IMG/VR virus record: IMGVR_UViG_3300020204_000019
Location: 44,528-108,527 of that record
Direction: 5' to 3' (one strand)
DNA: 64,000 bases
Source of the DNA: a virus
Part shown: positions 10,852 through 21,065 of the stretch, piece after piece
Layout: each line of letters begins with the position of its first letter
How positions within the stretch are numbered: position 1 is the stretch's first letter
Notes under the pieces: model-generated
What the model saw: only the letters and a program-made list of their open reading frames with translations
What the model was told of the DNA's origin: nothing
Databases searched by the model: none
Made by a program: the position numbers and the translations under genes

Positions 10852-11523
10852 ATGATGATCATCACAGGAAAAGTACACGCACTTGTTCGTAACTGCAAGG
10901 GCGAGATTGTTCAGGAAGTCTTTGGGCCGAACGCCGTGGTGGAGATGTCCAACAATATCCTGATGGATGCGGTCTTCCCTAAACTTGGAACAAATGCAGC
11001 CCCCACAGCGATTCCCAATCGCCCTGAGGGAACAAACATGACTGATAATACAACCTTCCCCTCAGGAGGAAACTTCATAGGGGCAGGGGGAGCGGATCAA
11101 ACTATCCAAGAAGCGGCGAGGAACCACATAGCTTATATAGCAATTGGCGACAATGAAGGTTCTAACGACACAGGTGTGGCGAACCAAAACCAAAAGGTCA
11201 CTATGGTGGATACAGATTTCAATCCCACCGATGCTGTGACCGTCTATGCTCGGAGAGTCGATTCCGTGACCTTCCCTGCATACAACCAAGTACGCTTCAC
11301 AACAACTTATTCCACAGCACAAGGAAACCTAGCGGGCGGGATTGCCGAAATTGGATTGTGGACGGCAGGGAACAATGCCGATGCGGATGGATTCCTGACC
11401 AATGAAGTGCCTACGGCATCGACCAATATGAGACTTTTTGCCCGTAAGATTTTAGCGAATACCATCACCAAGACAGATGACGGTACATTAGAGATCAACT
11501 ACACGCTTACTTTTGGTGCTTAA
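10852..11523 (+). CDS. Tail-tip/fibre structural protein, paralogue of the next gene
   Basis: This 223-residue protein has no recognised enzyme motif. Two adjacent ATG codons (10852, 10855) are possible starts; AGGAG lies about 9-12 nt before them. It resembles the following gene product in order and pattern: an IAIGDN / LGVGTG turn, a GNLAGGIAEIGLW / SEAVGALTEMGLLS segment, and a C-terminal strand pair ending in NYTLTF / TWRLTF. The repeated pattern suggests duplication of a small tail-fibre or baseplate accessory protein. The role is inferred from its position between the giant fibre and other tail genes. Confidence 0.6.
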   Translation: MMIITGKVHALVRNCKGEIVQEVFGPNAVVEMSNNILMDAVFPKLGTNAAPTAIPNRPEGTNMTDNTTFPSGGNFIGAGGADQTIQEAARNHIAYIAIGDNEGSNDTGVANQNQKVTMVDTDFNPTDAVTVYARRVDSVTFPAYNQVRFTTTYSTAQGNLAGGIAEIGLWTAGNNADADGFLTNEVPTASTNMRLFARKILANTITKTDDGTLEINYTLTFGA

Positions 11524-11579
11524 GTTTAGGGTATTGTAATGCGACGCTAGGTCTTGGGAGGCTTGCTAGTTATTAAATA

Positions 11580-11609
11580 CTCCATCACCTAGCCCCATAG
11601 GTAATGGAG
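11580..11609 (+). promoter_or_regulatory. RBS-sequestering hairpin before the 11616 gene
   Basis: CTCCATCACCTA (11580-11591) and TAGGTAATGGAG (11598-11609) pair over 12 positions with one mismatch and a 6-nt loop. The 3' arm contains the GGAG of the Shine-Dalgarno site for the ATG at 11616. The stem should hide the ribosome site unless it is melted or bound, which suggests translational control. Confidence 0.55.
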
Positions 11610-11615
11610 GACAAT

Positions 11616-12272
11616 ATGATCAAGTCTCAAATCCCTGCCCCTAAGACATCAGCTATCCAATTTGGACTTGGGTTTTCTGAGCTAGGTGTTAAAGTCAAAG
11701 GCGATGTGTTTGGAGTTCTAATCCACGCAGATGGATCAGAAGAAGTGGTATTGGATAAGTCTAATATCTACACATTAGATGGGGGCGTATTAGCTGCGTT
11801 GTTGTTCTCGGGTGACGCAAGAGCGAGGGCAATAGATATGCTCGGTGTGGGTACGGGAGCGAGCGGAAATGCACAATCCCCTGATGTTGCGGATAATCGC
11901 CAAAGAAGACTCCAAACACCACTCTATCGTAAGGAGTTTTCTACTCCCATTTTCCGTACCTCTTCGGGAGCCATTTCGGAAGATGGTGATGGTAACTCAA
12001 TTCCCACCAATATTGTAGACTTCACAACCACCTTTGAGGCGAGTGAAGCTGTTGGTGCCTTGACTGAAATGGGTCTTTTATCCACATCGAGCGGGGTAGA
12101 GGGTTCCGTCTTTGACCCTGTACAAGAGTCGGGATCAGATGTGGTTTTCCCAAGTAGAGACACCACAATTGATATCACCGAGTACGATGTGTTGGTCAAT
12201 TATCTCACTTTTCCCGTGATAAACAAACCCAATGGATCAGTCTTAGCCATAACATGGCGACTCACCTTTTAA
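11616..12272 (+). CDS. Tail-tip/fibre structural protein, paralogue of the preceding gene
   Basis: The product has 218 residues and starts MIKSQIPAP. This start is preferred over the ATG at 11604 because that ATG lies inside the ribosome site TGGAGG, which is correctly spaced for 11616. The core shares with the preceding protein a GVGTGASG turn, a TTFEASEAVGALTEMGLLS segment and the closing strand ITWRLTF. The stretch GVLIHADGSEEVVLDKSN looks like a beta-hairpin. It is probably a structural component of the tail tip. Its translation may be controlled by the hairpin that covers its ribosome site. Confidence 0.6.
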   Translation: MIKSQIPAPKTSAIQFGLGFSELGVKVKGDVFGVLIHADGSEEVVLDKSNIYTLDGGVLAALLFSGDARARAIDMLGVGTGASGNAQSPDVADNRQRRLQTPLYRKEFSTPIFRTSSGAISEDGDGNSIPTNIVDFTTTFEASEAVGALTEMGLLSTSSGVEGSVFDPVQESGSDVVFPSRDTTIDITEYDVLVNYLTFPVINKPNGSVLAITWRLTF

Positions 12273-12287
12273 GAGCGAGTATCCATA

Positions 12288-15200
12288 ATGACTAAGTTTC
12301 TATCTACCGTAAGCAGAAATCTATCCCCCTCCAACTACTCTTGGGACTCCGTTGTTCATCAACAATCCCGCCCTCTATTGGATAGTGAACTCAATCTATC
12401 CCAAGACATCCTCTCCGAAAAGTCTCGGATTGACCTGCCTTCAGGCATCCTTTCCCGTTATCCAATAAACGAGTCGGTTGGCAGTCTTATTTTCTCTCCC
12501 ACTACTCCAAATGAGTTTGGGGTAAATCCCTTTAAGGCGTTGGTGGCGGGGAAAATCCTTGAAGTAAAAGGAACCAACTCCACAACAGATGTGAATAAAA
12601 TCTACTTGCCAGCCCCTGAGACGACCTCAGGTCCGGGTACGGACTTAAAGAGAACGGATTTCGTATTCCTTGAAATGTGGCTTCAAGAAGTAACCCCTTC
12701 TATGAACGCTCGCTCTCGACTAAGGGTTGTAGGGGTTCTTACAGGCGATACTCTCACTATTGGTGATGGGATTAATCCTGATATCATCCTAACTGAGGGT
12801 ACCGACTTCTTTGTTGGTGTTTCAAACCCCCACACGGCAAGAAACATAGCGGAAGCCATCAATGATTATGATGGACTCAACCTAGGTTTGACAATTGGCG
12901 GGGTCACCATCACGGCTGAAACAAGAGGCACGGACTTTTTATTTCTTCTGATGACGGGAGGTGCGAACGGAAACAATATCACCTTTACCCCTAGTTCTCT
13001 CACATCTATTGAGGTCATCAACTCACCCTCAGGGGGGACAACGGGTACGGGTAAACCTGATGCGGATCATATTTATTATGCGGGGAATGTTCTTTCGGAT
13101 AGTTCATTGTGGTTAGACGATAATATCCAAGACCCAAATATTTCCACATCGTCTAGTAGAAGAGTGCAAATCCAATATCGGATTAGAGTTCACTCTAGCA
13201 CCTTCTTTAGTCCTGTGAGCACACCCTTTGGGTTAGACGATGGGAGCATTTATGCTCAAGGGGGTGCAGGTACAGAAGTGGTGGGTCGCATCTTCTCCCG
13301 TCATGATACGGATCATGGATTATGGATAGCAGGAGATGGAGACTTAACATCTTCTACCGAGTTTTCTAGCGTAGACGGATTTGTCTATGCCATCCCATTG
13401 TTCTTTGTCTTTAGACGAAACCAAGCCGATACTGCAAGCGGGTATGGGTTTAATCCAAATGACGATGCCAACACAGGTTTGTTATCCACCCATGATGGGA
13501 CATTCACAAATGCTGTCATTTGTGTTGATCCGATTCCACTTGGGGAATCGGATAGACCTGATGGTCTATTTGCGGATGAAATATCCACATCTGATGTTTT
13601 AGACTTACGAAGAAGAGTTTTCCCACAAGGTGTAGACTTCTCAGCCGCTCTTGAATATCAGTTCCACGCCTTATTGGATAACACAAACAGAACATGGTTC
13701 TTAGACGAGTCGGTGTTTAACACTTATGCGGACGGCACAGGTGGCATATCCACAACACCCATGGTGTGTGATGTGTTTGGCTTATCCGATTTAAGTGCGG
13801 GTAATTATAAGAGAGACTTTGATCGTGTTTCGAGGAGATTCAGTACTGCCCCTTTGATTGAGCGGACGACTATAGTTGCCTATCCACAAGGTACAACATC
13901 CCCAACGGGTGTGAGCGTTGCCTCAGCAGGTGGTGATCCTCTGAAGTGGTATGAAGGCGATGTTATCGAGATTGACTTCTCAGGTTTAAACTCAAGATCA
14001 GACGCTTTGTGGACGACCTTTGAGCCTTTAGACCCTGAAACCGATAACCCTGTTGACTTTTGGGTGAATGGAACCCGTATCCTTGATATTGGATACTGCT
14101 GGCATGACGATACCGATGGCATGGGCAGCACGGATAACACAGCCAAGTTTTCTAAGATAGAAGTGTTATCCGAAACTTTGGTGCGATTAACCCTAGATAG
14201 GAATGATCAACTCGCCAATAGAGGCGATGGGGGTACTCCCCCTGCCTCTACGGATTGTCTTGTTGGTGATGCAACAGGGAATACGGGTAGTGAATATGGG
14301 ATATACATAGAAGTGATCCTTGAATACCCTGCCTCGGATAAGGGCTTAACAGAAACACCAATCAGTACACTTCAACCTGATGTAACGGCTTATCCAAGAG
14401 GTGCAGTTTTAAACTTTCCTGTGGGTACGGAGCCACACTCAGATGCGGACAATGAGAAGCCATTAGTTCACTTAGAAGATCAAAGGCGAGAGTTATCCAT
14501 TGAGTACATAGGTGAACAACGCACAGACGAGTTTGTTGCATATAGTGGCACGGCGGTAAGACTCCCCTATCGGATTTTTTATGATCCCACGGATGTCCTT
14601 ACATTACCTGAGGTTTATGACCGTTCAGGTGGTGCAAATGATGGGGACTTATTGGCTTTAAACTTGAGCGAGTGTCAATTTGGACAAGCAGAGACAATAC
14701 TTGTTTGGACAGCCGACAGCACCACTTTCCCTAGACTTGTGGAAGTGACTTGTTATCCATTATTGGCGTGTGTTCCAAATAATGTGAAGTTCTTCGTCTA
14801 TTATCGAGGCGTGTGTCCCCAAACTTGCGGGACAAAAGCGGGGAGTGTCAACTCAGGTGTCGGAGGTCTTTGTCCTGATGAGTTGGAGCTAAAACCTTTA
14901 GCTGTATCTAGGAACATCACCACCTTGCTACAGGGTGCAGGTGCAGGTAGCTCAGGTTATCCATTTTATGCCCCTTATGAACAACTTGGCACAAGTTCTA
15001 GGGCAGAGGATACTTATGGATACACGGAATGGGGTGTATTGAATGGAACAGAGGTTTATTTGGATGACTTAAGGATAAATACAGGGATGGTGGACTTGCC
15101 GAGTTTCGTTCCGTTCGTCAGTTCTGTAGGAGTGACCTTGGGGGAGATTTCGGGTGGTGGTGTGCCTGTCAAAGATGATGAAGGTCGGGTGATTTATCCG

Positions 15201-15467
15201 ACTTTAGAAAACGCGAGCTACTTCCCCTCGGCATTTGCTAAGAACTTAAGTGCTTACTACAGAGACTACAAGACTTGCCTGCCAATACTGATGCGTGTGG
15301 ACTCAGATGCACACACACTTTATCGCAAAAATGAAGTGGTGTTGGTGGTGTTCATTAAGACAACACCTTGGGGCGAAGGTGTTGCGGTGGATATGAGAGA
15401 AGACAATACGAACCTCGTGGTGGCTTGTGTGTATCGCACAACACATCTCATGTTGTTGGGAGAATAA
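12288..15467 (+). CDS. Large tail/baseplate structural protein (paralogue of 21877 gene)
   Basis: The product has 1,059 residues. Its N-terminus (SVVHQQSRPLLDSELNLSQDIL) matches the start of the 1,727-residue protein at 21877 (NVVWQAGKPPLDSELNLVGQL). The similarity goes on: RRVQIQYRIRV against KRVQVQYRLRV, a HGLWIAGDGD..GFVYAIPLFFVFRRN block against KGLWRATHGD..GYVYALPIGAVFRRN, and PDGLFADEI..DVLDLRRRV against PDGKYADEV..DFLDMRHAV. This shows an ancient duplication of a roughly 400-residue module. The PLLDSELNL start is a pattern I associate with phage baseplate/tail accessory proteins. No enzyme motif is seen. An RBS (GAGTATCCATA) is weak, and the gene lies 15 nt after its neighbour. Confidence 0.65.
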   Translation: MTKFLSTVSRNLSPSNYSWDSVVHQQSRPLLDSELNLSQDILSEKSRIDLPSGILSRYPINESVGSLIFSPTTPNEFGVNPFKALVAGKILEVKGTNSTTDVNKIYLPAPETTSGPGTDLKRTDFVFLEMWLQEVTPSMNARSRLRVVGVLTGDTLTIGDGINPDIILTEGTDFFVGVSNPHTARNIAEAINDYDGLNLGLTIGGVTITAETRGTDFLFLLMTGGANGNNITFTPSSLTSIEVINSPSGGTTGTGKPDADHIYYAGNVLSDSSLWLDDNIQDPNISTSSSRRVQIQYRIRVHSSTFFSPVSTPFGLDDGSIYAQGGAGTEVVGRIFSRHDTDHGLWIAGDGDLTSSTEFSSVDGFVYAIPLFFVFRRNQADTASGYGFNPNDDANTGLLSTHDGTFTNAVICVDPIPLGESDRPDGLFADEISTSDVLDLRRRVFPQGVDFSAALEYQFHALLDNTNRTWFLDESVFNTYADGTGGISTTPMVCDVFGLSDLSAGNYKRDFDRVSRRFSTAPLIERTTIVAYPQGTTSPTGVSVASAGGDPLKWYEGDVIEIDFSGLNSRSDALWTTFEPLDPETDNPVDFWVNGTRILDIGYCWHDDTDGMGSTDNTAKFSKIEVLSETLVRLTLDRNDQLANRGDGGTPPASTDCLVGDATGNTGSEYGIYIEVILEYPASDKGLTETPISTLQPDVTAYPRGAVLNFPVGTEPHSDADNEKPLVHLEDQRRELSIEYIGEQRTDEFVAYSGTAVRLPYRIFYDPTDVLTLPEVYDRSGGANDGDLLALNLSECQFGQAETILVWTADSTTFPRLVEVTCYPLLACVPNNVKFFVYYRGVCPQTCGTKAGSVNSGVGGLCPDELELKPLAVSRNITTLLQGAGAGSSGYPFYAPYEQLGTSSRAEDTYGYTEWGVLNGTEVYLDDLRINTGMVDLPSFVPFVSSVGVTLGEISGGGVPVKDDEGRVIYPTLENASYFPSAFAKNLSAYYRDYKTCLPILMRVDSDAHTLYRKNEVVLVVFIKTTPWGEGVAVDMREDNTNLVVACVYRTTHLMLLGE

Positions 15468-15471
15468 GATC

Positions 15472-18400
15472 ATGCCTAAGAAGTCTATCAATCAAAACGA
15501 TGTGGTCATCACCTCAAACAGAGGAACTGATGAAGCCTCTTGGTTAATTGGTCTTTCCACTAACAATACACTATCCGTTAGTGCTAGTGATGTGTCTAGT
15601 TCGGGGGCTTTGGGGGGCTATCTCGGTGGGAATGTCCAAGTTAACTTGGACGATCTTACATCTGCCGCTCTACAGGATCAACCCCCTCGAATAGGATATC
15701 CCCCCATCACATACTCCAACAGGAATGGAGTCATCGCTTCACATGACGGAAGACCCGATTGGGGCGGAGCTAAGATTAACGATAACCCACCTTGGAAAAC
15801 TATCCATAAAAAGTGGGCTGAAGAAAGAGAGTTACCCCACAAGGGTGTGGGAGTTAAGCAAAATGATTCAGTTTATGGGGATTTAGCACGAGAGCAATAC
15901 AAGTACATAAACGAAGATGGCGTTTATGATGTGGTGGCTTTATCCTATAGAGATGATGGAACGAATAGCTACTATGGAATAACGACACCCACTACTCCCG
16001 CACTCCCGCAGTTTTCCTCTGGCTTGAACATCGACATTCGACAAGCTGTACCCCGCCGCGTCTATAATCTCGGACTCAATGATAACACCATTTATCCATT
16101 TTTGCATGGTGGAACAGGTATAGCGGAAACTCAATCAGATATTTTCAACTCGGCTACAGGGTTAAGTATTGGTTTTACAGGAGACTTGGCAACAGCGAGC
16201 TTGGGCGTAAAGAACTCTTTGGAGCCATCACTTGTTGTAGTCCCCTCCGCTCAAGTTTATGACCCCTTAAAATCTTACGACCTTCTCGATGCTACTTCTA
16301 CGGATAATGGATTGGATAATGTGGGGTTGGTTGTTTCGGGCATCTTATTCCCTGCGGATAGGGGGACATTAGCTTTAATCCGTTTCCCCTCAGACGAGGA
16401 CGGAGTAAGTGGTTCTATCCTCACACCCGCTGCCTCCACTCAAGATGTACTAGACCGCGTGGTGGCAGCAATCAACCTTGGTCAAGGTGTTGGTTTAAAC
16501 GATGGACAACCCGGTGGAGCGTTGTTCAATAATCTAAACAATACGGACTTCCCTAGTCGTTTAACAGGGCAGTACGACCTATATGAACTTCATACAGGTA
16601 ACTACATTCCCCACTCAACCCGATCAGGGGCTATAGGTGGATTGACAGGGGATAAGACCAAAGGTCAGGTCAGACTTCTTTCTGACCCTATGGCGTTCAA
16701 CATCAGTTCTTCGACTATCACAGGGGGCTTACCTGTTTTGTTCTCGCCTTATGTGTGGGACACCACATCAGGCACACAGACCTTAAAACAAGACAGAAAC
16801 TTCCTCAGCTATAGACTACCTTTGTTATCCGATTACTCCCCCACAGGGTTAAAAACTCCCCCTGAGGAAAGAGATAGGTTCTATGTTAAGAACAGACCCA
16901 ACAAGGAAGAATATGATGTGGATTATTATCCGACCTTCGACACGGCTGGCGGATATTTGACTTTTGGTGAGGTTGATAACTATAGTTATCAGGTTGCTCG
17001 TTATCGTCATGTGGTGACTTTGATAGAAGATTACATCGACCACCTGACAAACACCACAGGCGTGGAGGGAGAAAGCAACTTTGGTAGCTTTGCTCTTATC
17101 CATTTCAAGACGGAGGCTGCGTTTGAGAGGCTTGTGAGAGATGGTATCGCCCCTTCTGATGAAGAAGTATATAGCAAGAACCTCATCTCTTACTCCGACA
17201 TTAAAAGCAATATCGGTTACTCTCTCGGCACTTCAGGTAATGATGGCTTATTGGATAGTTCAGAGTCGTATGAGAGAAATGCAGGGTTGTCTATATTTAG
17301 ACCAAATGTGAGCTTTGAAAGAAGAGCCTTACCCCCTGTAAAAGTATCCATCTCCCATGAGACAAAGACAAGATCATATCATCCAAGTGTAGCTGCCGAG
17401 ACTACGATAGATAAGCTGAATAGCTACTTCATGTTCGTCTCAGGGGTTATTTATACACACCCGACTACCCATAAAGGCTATACAGGACACGCAGAAACAC
17501 GAGGCGTGGATGCGGAATTTGTCCTGCCTGAAAGTATCCGTTATAGCAGGATGTCCACAAAGATTGGGGTTTGGCAACAAACCGCAGCTTTCTTTGGTGG
17601 GACTTCTTACTCTTACACCTATTGGGATGGGGCTGAAGAAAACTCAAGTAGTCCTTTTGCTACTATCCGTCCTCTTTCACAAGTGCTGTTATCCGAGTAC
17701 ACAGCACAAGATAACTTGTACGCTAATAGCTACGAGTATCTAAACTCAGACCCTTTGGCATCTCAGTTTGAGTTCTATCCAAAACATCAGCAAATGTGGA
17801 TAACCTTACAGGGGTTTAATGGTGAACTAGACCCAGCGGGTTATGTGTTCACGGAAGTTTTGCCCACGGGAGATGCCCCACATCCCATAACAGATTTGTC
17901 TCTTTGGGATAAGAAAGACGGCTTGTGTGTCTTTAGTTCTGTGGGAGGCAGAGCAAGTGTACTTGTCAACAATCCATATCTTCAGCACTCCAACTTGGGG
18001 GTAGATCGCGTTGCTGACAGCGTTGAGTACTCAAATATAGCCAAAGTGCTTTACCATAGTTCCCGCAAGGTATCGCTTCTTGAGCTGTATGGACATCGAC
18101 TATCCCCACAAGGCACCACAAGTTATTATGAGCCCCCCTCGACAACAGGGATCGACACCATCACAAGTGTCACCTACAGGGAAAACCCCGACTTTCCTTC
18201 TGGGGCATATATTTGGGGAAGCGATGGTGTGGGCATCGTTTATAACGAGTACAATCAAAACTTCAAATATGTCTATTTGTGGATAGATTGGGCAACTAAT
18301 CCCACCTACCCATCACCCAAAGCTATGGGTCAATCGTTTGCCATATACCGCTATGACGAAGAAGGATACAAGGTCTACCAAGACTTGGAGTTATTGCCTG

Positions 18401-21063
18401 TAGGTGGTGATGTAGATAATGGATATGCACTAGAGGCGTGTGCAGGATGGGATTGGGTAAATTCAATGGATGCCGACTTGTCTGTCCCGACAAGTTCAGC
18501 TTTCCGTTACCCTGTTGATCGACCCATTTATAGACCACTAGAGAACTCTAGCTCGGGAAGAACAACGGATAAAACTCACGCAGATGGGCGTTTCTTAGCT
18601 ATTAAAGGTGTGACCTATTACATAGAGGTTTTGCCCTCTATCGACACTAGTGCACATACAAACCCTCTCCTTTGGAATGAAGTAACACAAGTGCTACAGG
18701 CGAGAGATGAAACAACCGTCTCAGCAGCGGATGATTTGTGTTTAGGGTTCAGCAATGCTGTATCTACCCCCGCATCTACTTACTACAATCTTTACTACAA
18801 CTACTCGACTGTGCCGTTGACACAAGTGGAGACACTAATATCTGACCCCGCTCCATCAGATCATCCGAGTGCGATACAGGGGGCGATATTGGCACTTAGG
18901 AAGCTGTTTCTAAATGCAGCTACGGGGTCATTTACATATACTGCCACACCTGTAGCCAACCCGCATCCCTACACCACATCCGTAAATGCAGATGGGACGA
19001 TGAACTACGGATATAGGATAGTGGAGATTGTCCCTTCGGGGAGCAGGCAACTGCCTGAGTATGGAAATCTTACTATGGATACAAGGGGGTTCATTTCGGT
19101 GTGTGGAGTGGGCAATCCACCTACGAATGCAGGAGATGATATCCTCGCGGTGTCTGATCCTTCATACGCGAGAAGGGTGCCTTTGAGGTCTTTATTCACC
19201 TTGCGTAAAGACACACAAGAGAGGTTCTTAGACGAGTCTTATCGAGTGGAGTCGTTGTTCACCGATATGGAGACTGACTCTTTCAGATATAACTCAAACA
19301 TGGTTGAGAACCTTAGAGGGCCAGGGCTTGCGTTTCCTACAGAGGGAGAGAATATAGCGGGTTATATCGCTTTCCCCGTGAGAGATGATTACTTTATTAC
19401 TCCAAATAATCCGCAGAGTGGAATACAGGTTTCCGAATATCAGGTAGCACCCCACGGAAAAGCGGGTTACCTGCGTAACAGTCTTCACCTTAGAAGAATA
19501 GACTCCAACTTTAGGGAGGCTCAGGTAATGGGCTTCCCTAACAGCACAAGAAATCTCCTGAGCGGGTCAAAATATGGATGCCCCCCTCGTGGGGTCTTGG
19601 TCTATCCATTTAATGACTTTGAAATGGATACTTCTATATTTTTGGGGGAGGATTTGGCGAGCAACACGATGCTCTCTGCAAATAGGGGTTTTCATACGCC
19701 CAACTCAGAAGGAGCCAATCCGAACGCGGGGGATGGTTGGATAGACGACTTGGTAGCTGAATACCCTATCTTAAGACACGCACAACCGCAGTACAACAAT
19801 GTATCTGCGGGAGACATAACAAGTGTAGATGTGAATTATGTTAGGGCATTTGACGCGAACTTTGGAAAAGACCCTCGTTTAACGCCTCAGCATCCCTATT
19901 GGAACAAGGATTGGACAGAAGCGACCACAGGTGGTGCCAATATCTATCGTTCATCGACATCTGCACAGAACTATGGGTTGATTGAGCAAAACAAATGGAA
20001 CCGCGTGAGCCTTGATGATCAGGGAGTTATCCAATTTGCTCCCTTGAAGTTAAGGTTGGTGGGTGTGGATTGGGATATGATCTCTTATGTTGATCCGAAC
20101 TTCCCTTTACAGCGTAGAGACGGATATGTGCATGAGATAGGTGGAGAGCTATATCTTATGCGTAAGAGAGTAATGAGAGTATTCGTTAAGGTGCCGGGTC
20201 TAACCACTTGGCTAGATGCGGGCGTAGTGGATGGGACAGAAGGGGAGAGTTATCTTCATTATGATGCGGATGCGTCTTTGATAGGAGGTCGCGACCCTAA
20301 TGGATCAACAAATGAGAAGTCTCACCCAACCACAGACGGAGCAGGTTGTTGTGTTAGATATGAGGAAAAATATCTTCCTGAAGAAGGTGTGGTGTGTCTA
20401 GATTTAGATTTGAATGTTGGGTTCATACCTGCCTTTAACAATAGGTCTATCACCACACAAGACACCTATTTAGGCATCAGCACATCTATTGATCTAAGAT
20501 ACGACAACACTCTTTCGGATAGTTTGTTTGAGTTAGAACCTGCACAAGATGGATACCTAGTGGAATCTAAGAGAGGGAGCAACAATGAAGCTCCAATCCT
20601 AGTAAAGGTTATCCTTTCTGACCCTGAGTATCCAAAATACGAGGTGAATGGAGGTGGAGACTTATTAGGTTTAGGTGGGTTTACGACTTATCCCGTGGGG
20701 GATTTGGGTGTTACAATCAAGGATATCAAGCCAGCCCCGAATAAGAGTTATATTGGTCATTCGTACCCTGCGGACGACAGAAGTCCGACATGGACGAGAA
20801 GGGGTCTTATGGGGATAGAAGTTTTACGACCTGATGGTTCTAACTATGATTACGATCAAGCCATAGCTAGACCTGACTTTTGTGGTTTGAACCTTCATGA
20901 AGATGTGGGTTTGCACTATTGGAAACAATCGGGTGCAGATGTTTATGAATGGTATCAGCCCACACTATCCAATATGACGAATAAGATAATCTATTCTCAT
21001 GAGGTGGATGCGGCAACGCGGGTGGGGAACTTGAGTTCATTGACCAATAAGGGAGAGGGTTAA
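15472..21063 (+). CDS. Very large tail structural protein of unknown fold
   Basis: The product has 1,863 residues when started at the ATG at 15472 (MPKKSINQND), which follows GGGAGAATAAG and lies 4 nt after the preceding stop. A longer frame from 15427 would overlap the previous gene and lacks a ribosome site. The sequence is rich in Tyr, Ser, Asp and Pro, with beta-type composition, no transmembrane segment and no motif I recognise. An internal stretch (FFQYNSLS-like, YLWIDWATNP..QSFAIYRYDEEGYKVYQDLELLPVGG) resembles YLFFQYNSLS..YYFSIYRISSDGIKYYQTLYPIADGG in the giant fibre at 3429, so the two share a domain. It is probably a side fibre or distal tail component. Confidence 0.6.
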   Translation: MPKKSINQNDVVITSNRGTDEASWLIGLSTNNTLSVSASDVSSSGALGGYLGGNVQVNLDDLTSAALQDQPPRIGYPPITYSNRNGVIASHDGRPDWGGAKINDNPPWKTIHKKWAEERELPHKGVGVKQNDSVYGDLAREQYKYINEDGVYDVVALSYRDDGTNSYYGITTPTTPALPQFSSGLNIDIRQAVPRRVYNLGLNDNTIYPFLHGGTGIAETQSDIFNSATGLSIGFTGDLATASLGVKNSLEPSLVVVPSAQVYDPLKSYDLLDATSTDNGLDNVGLVVSGILFPADRGTLALIRFPSDEDGVSGSILTPAASTQDVLDRVVAAINLGQGVGLNDGQPGGALFNNLNNTDFPSRLTGQYDLYELHTGNYIPHSTRSGAIGGLTGDKTKGQVRLLSDPMAFNISSSTITGGLPVLFSPYVWDTTSGTQTLKQDRNFLSYRLPLLSDYSPTGLKTPPEERDRFYVKNRPNKEEYDVDYYPTFDTAGGYLTFGEVDNYSYQVARYRHVVTLIEDYIDHLTNTTGVEGESNFGSFALIHFKTEAAFERLVRDGIAPSDEEVYSKNLISYSDIKSNIGYSLGTSGNDGLLDSSESYERNAGLSIFRPNVSFERRALPPVKVSISHETKTRSYHPSVAAETTIDKLNSYFMFVSGVIYTHPTTHKGYTGHAETRGVDAEFVLPESIRYSRMSTKIGVWQQTAAFFGGTSYSYTYWDGAEENSSSPFATIRPLSQVLLSEYTAQDNLYANSYEYLNSDPLASQFEFYPKHQQMWITLQGFNGELDPAGYVFTEVLPTGDAPHPITDLSLWDKKDGLCVFSSVGGRASVLVNNPYLQHSNLGVDRVADSVEYSNIAKVLYHSSRKVSLLELYGHRLSPQGTTSYYEPPSTTGIDTITSVTYRENPDFPSGAYIWGSDGVGIVYNEYNQNFKYVYLWIDWATNPTYPSPKAMGQSFAIYRYDEEGYKVYQDLELLPVGGDVDNGYALEACAGWDWVNSMDADLSVPTSSAFRYPVDRPIYRPLENSSSGRTTDKTHADGRFLAIKGVTYYIEVLPSIDTSAHTNPLLWNEVTQVLQARDETTVSAADDLCLGFSNAVSTPASTYYNLYYNYSTVPLTQVETLISDPAPSDHPSAIQGAILALRKLFLNAATGSFTYTATPVANPHPYTTSVNADGTMNYGYRIVEIVPSGSRQLPEYGNLTMDTRGFISVCGVGNPPTNAGDDILAVSDPSYARRVPLRSLFTLRKDTQERFLDESYRVESLFTDMETDSFRYNSNMVENLRGPGLAFPTEGENIAGYIAFPVRDDYFITPNNPQSGIQVSEYQVAPHGKAGYLRNSLHLRRIDSNFREAQVMGFPNSTRNLLSGSKYGCPPRGVLVYPFNDFEMDTSIFLGEDLASNTMLSANRGFHTPNSEGANPNAGDGWIDDLVAEYPILRHAQPQYNNVSAGDITSVDVNYVRAFDANFGKDPRLTPQHPYWNKDWTEATTGGANIYRSSTSAQNYGLIEQNKWNRVSLDDQGVIQFAPLKLRLVGVDWDMISYVDPNFPLQRRDGYVHEIGGELYLMRKRVMRVFVKVPGLTTWLDAGVVDGTEGESYLHYDADASLIGGRDPNGSTNEKSHPTTDGAGCCVRYEEKYLPEEGVVCLDLDLNVGFIPAFNNRSITTQDTYLGISTSIDLRYDNTLSDSLFELEPAQDGYLVESKRGSNNEAPILVKVILSDPEYPKYEVNGGGDLLGLGGFTTYPVGDLGVTIKDIKPAPNKSYIGHSYPADDRSPTWTRRGLMGIEVLRPDGSNYDYDQAIARPDFCGLNLHEDVGLHYWKQSGADVYEWYQPTLSNMTNKIIYSHEVDAATRVGNLSSLTNKGEG

Positions 21064-21065
21064 CC

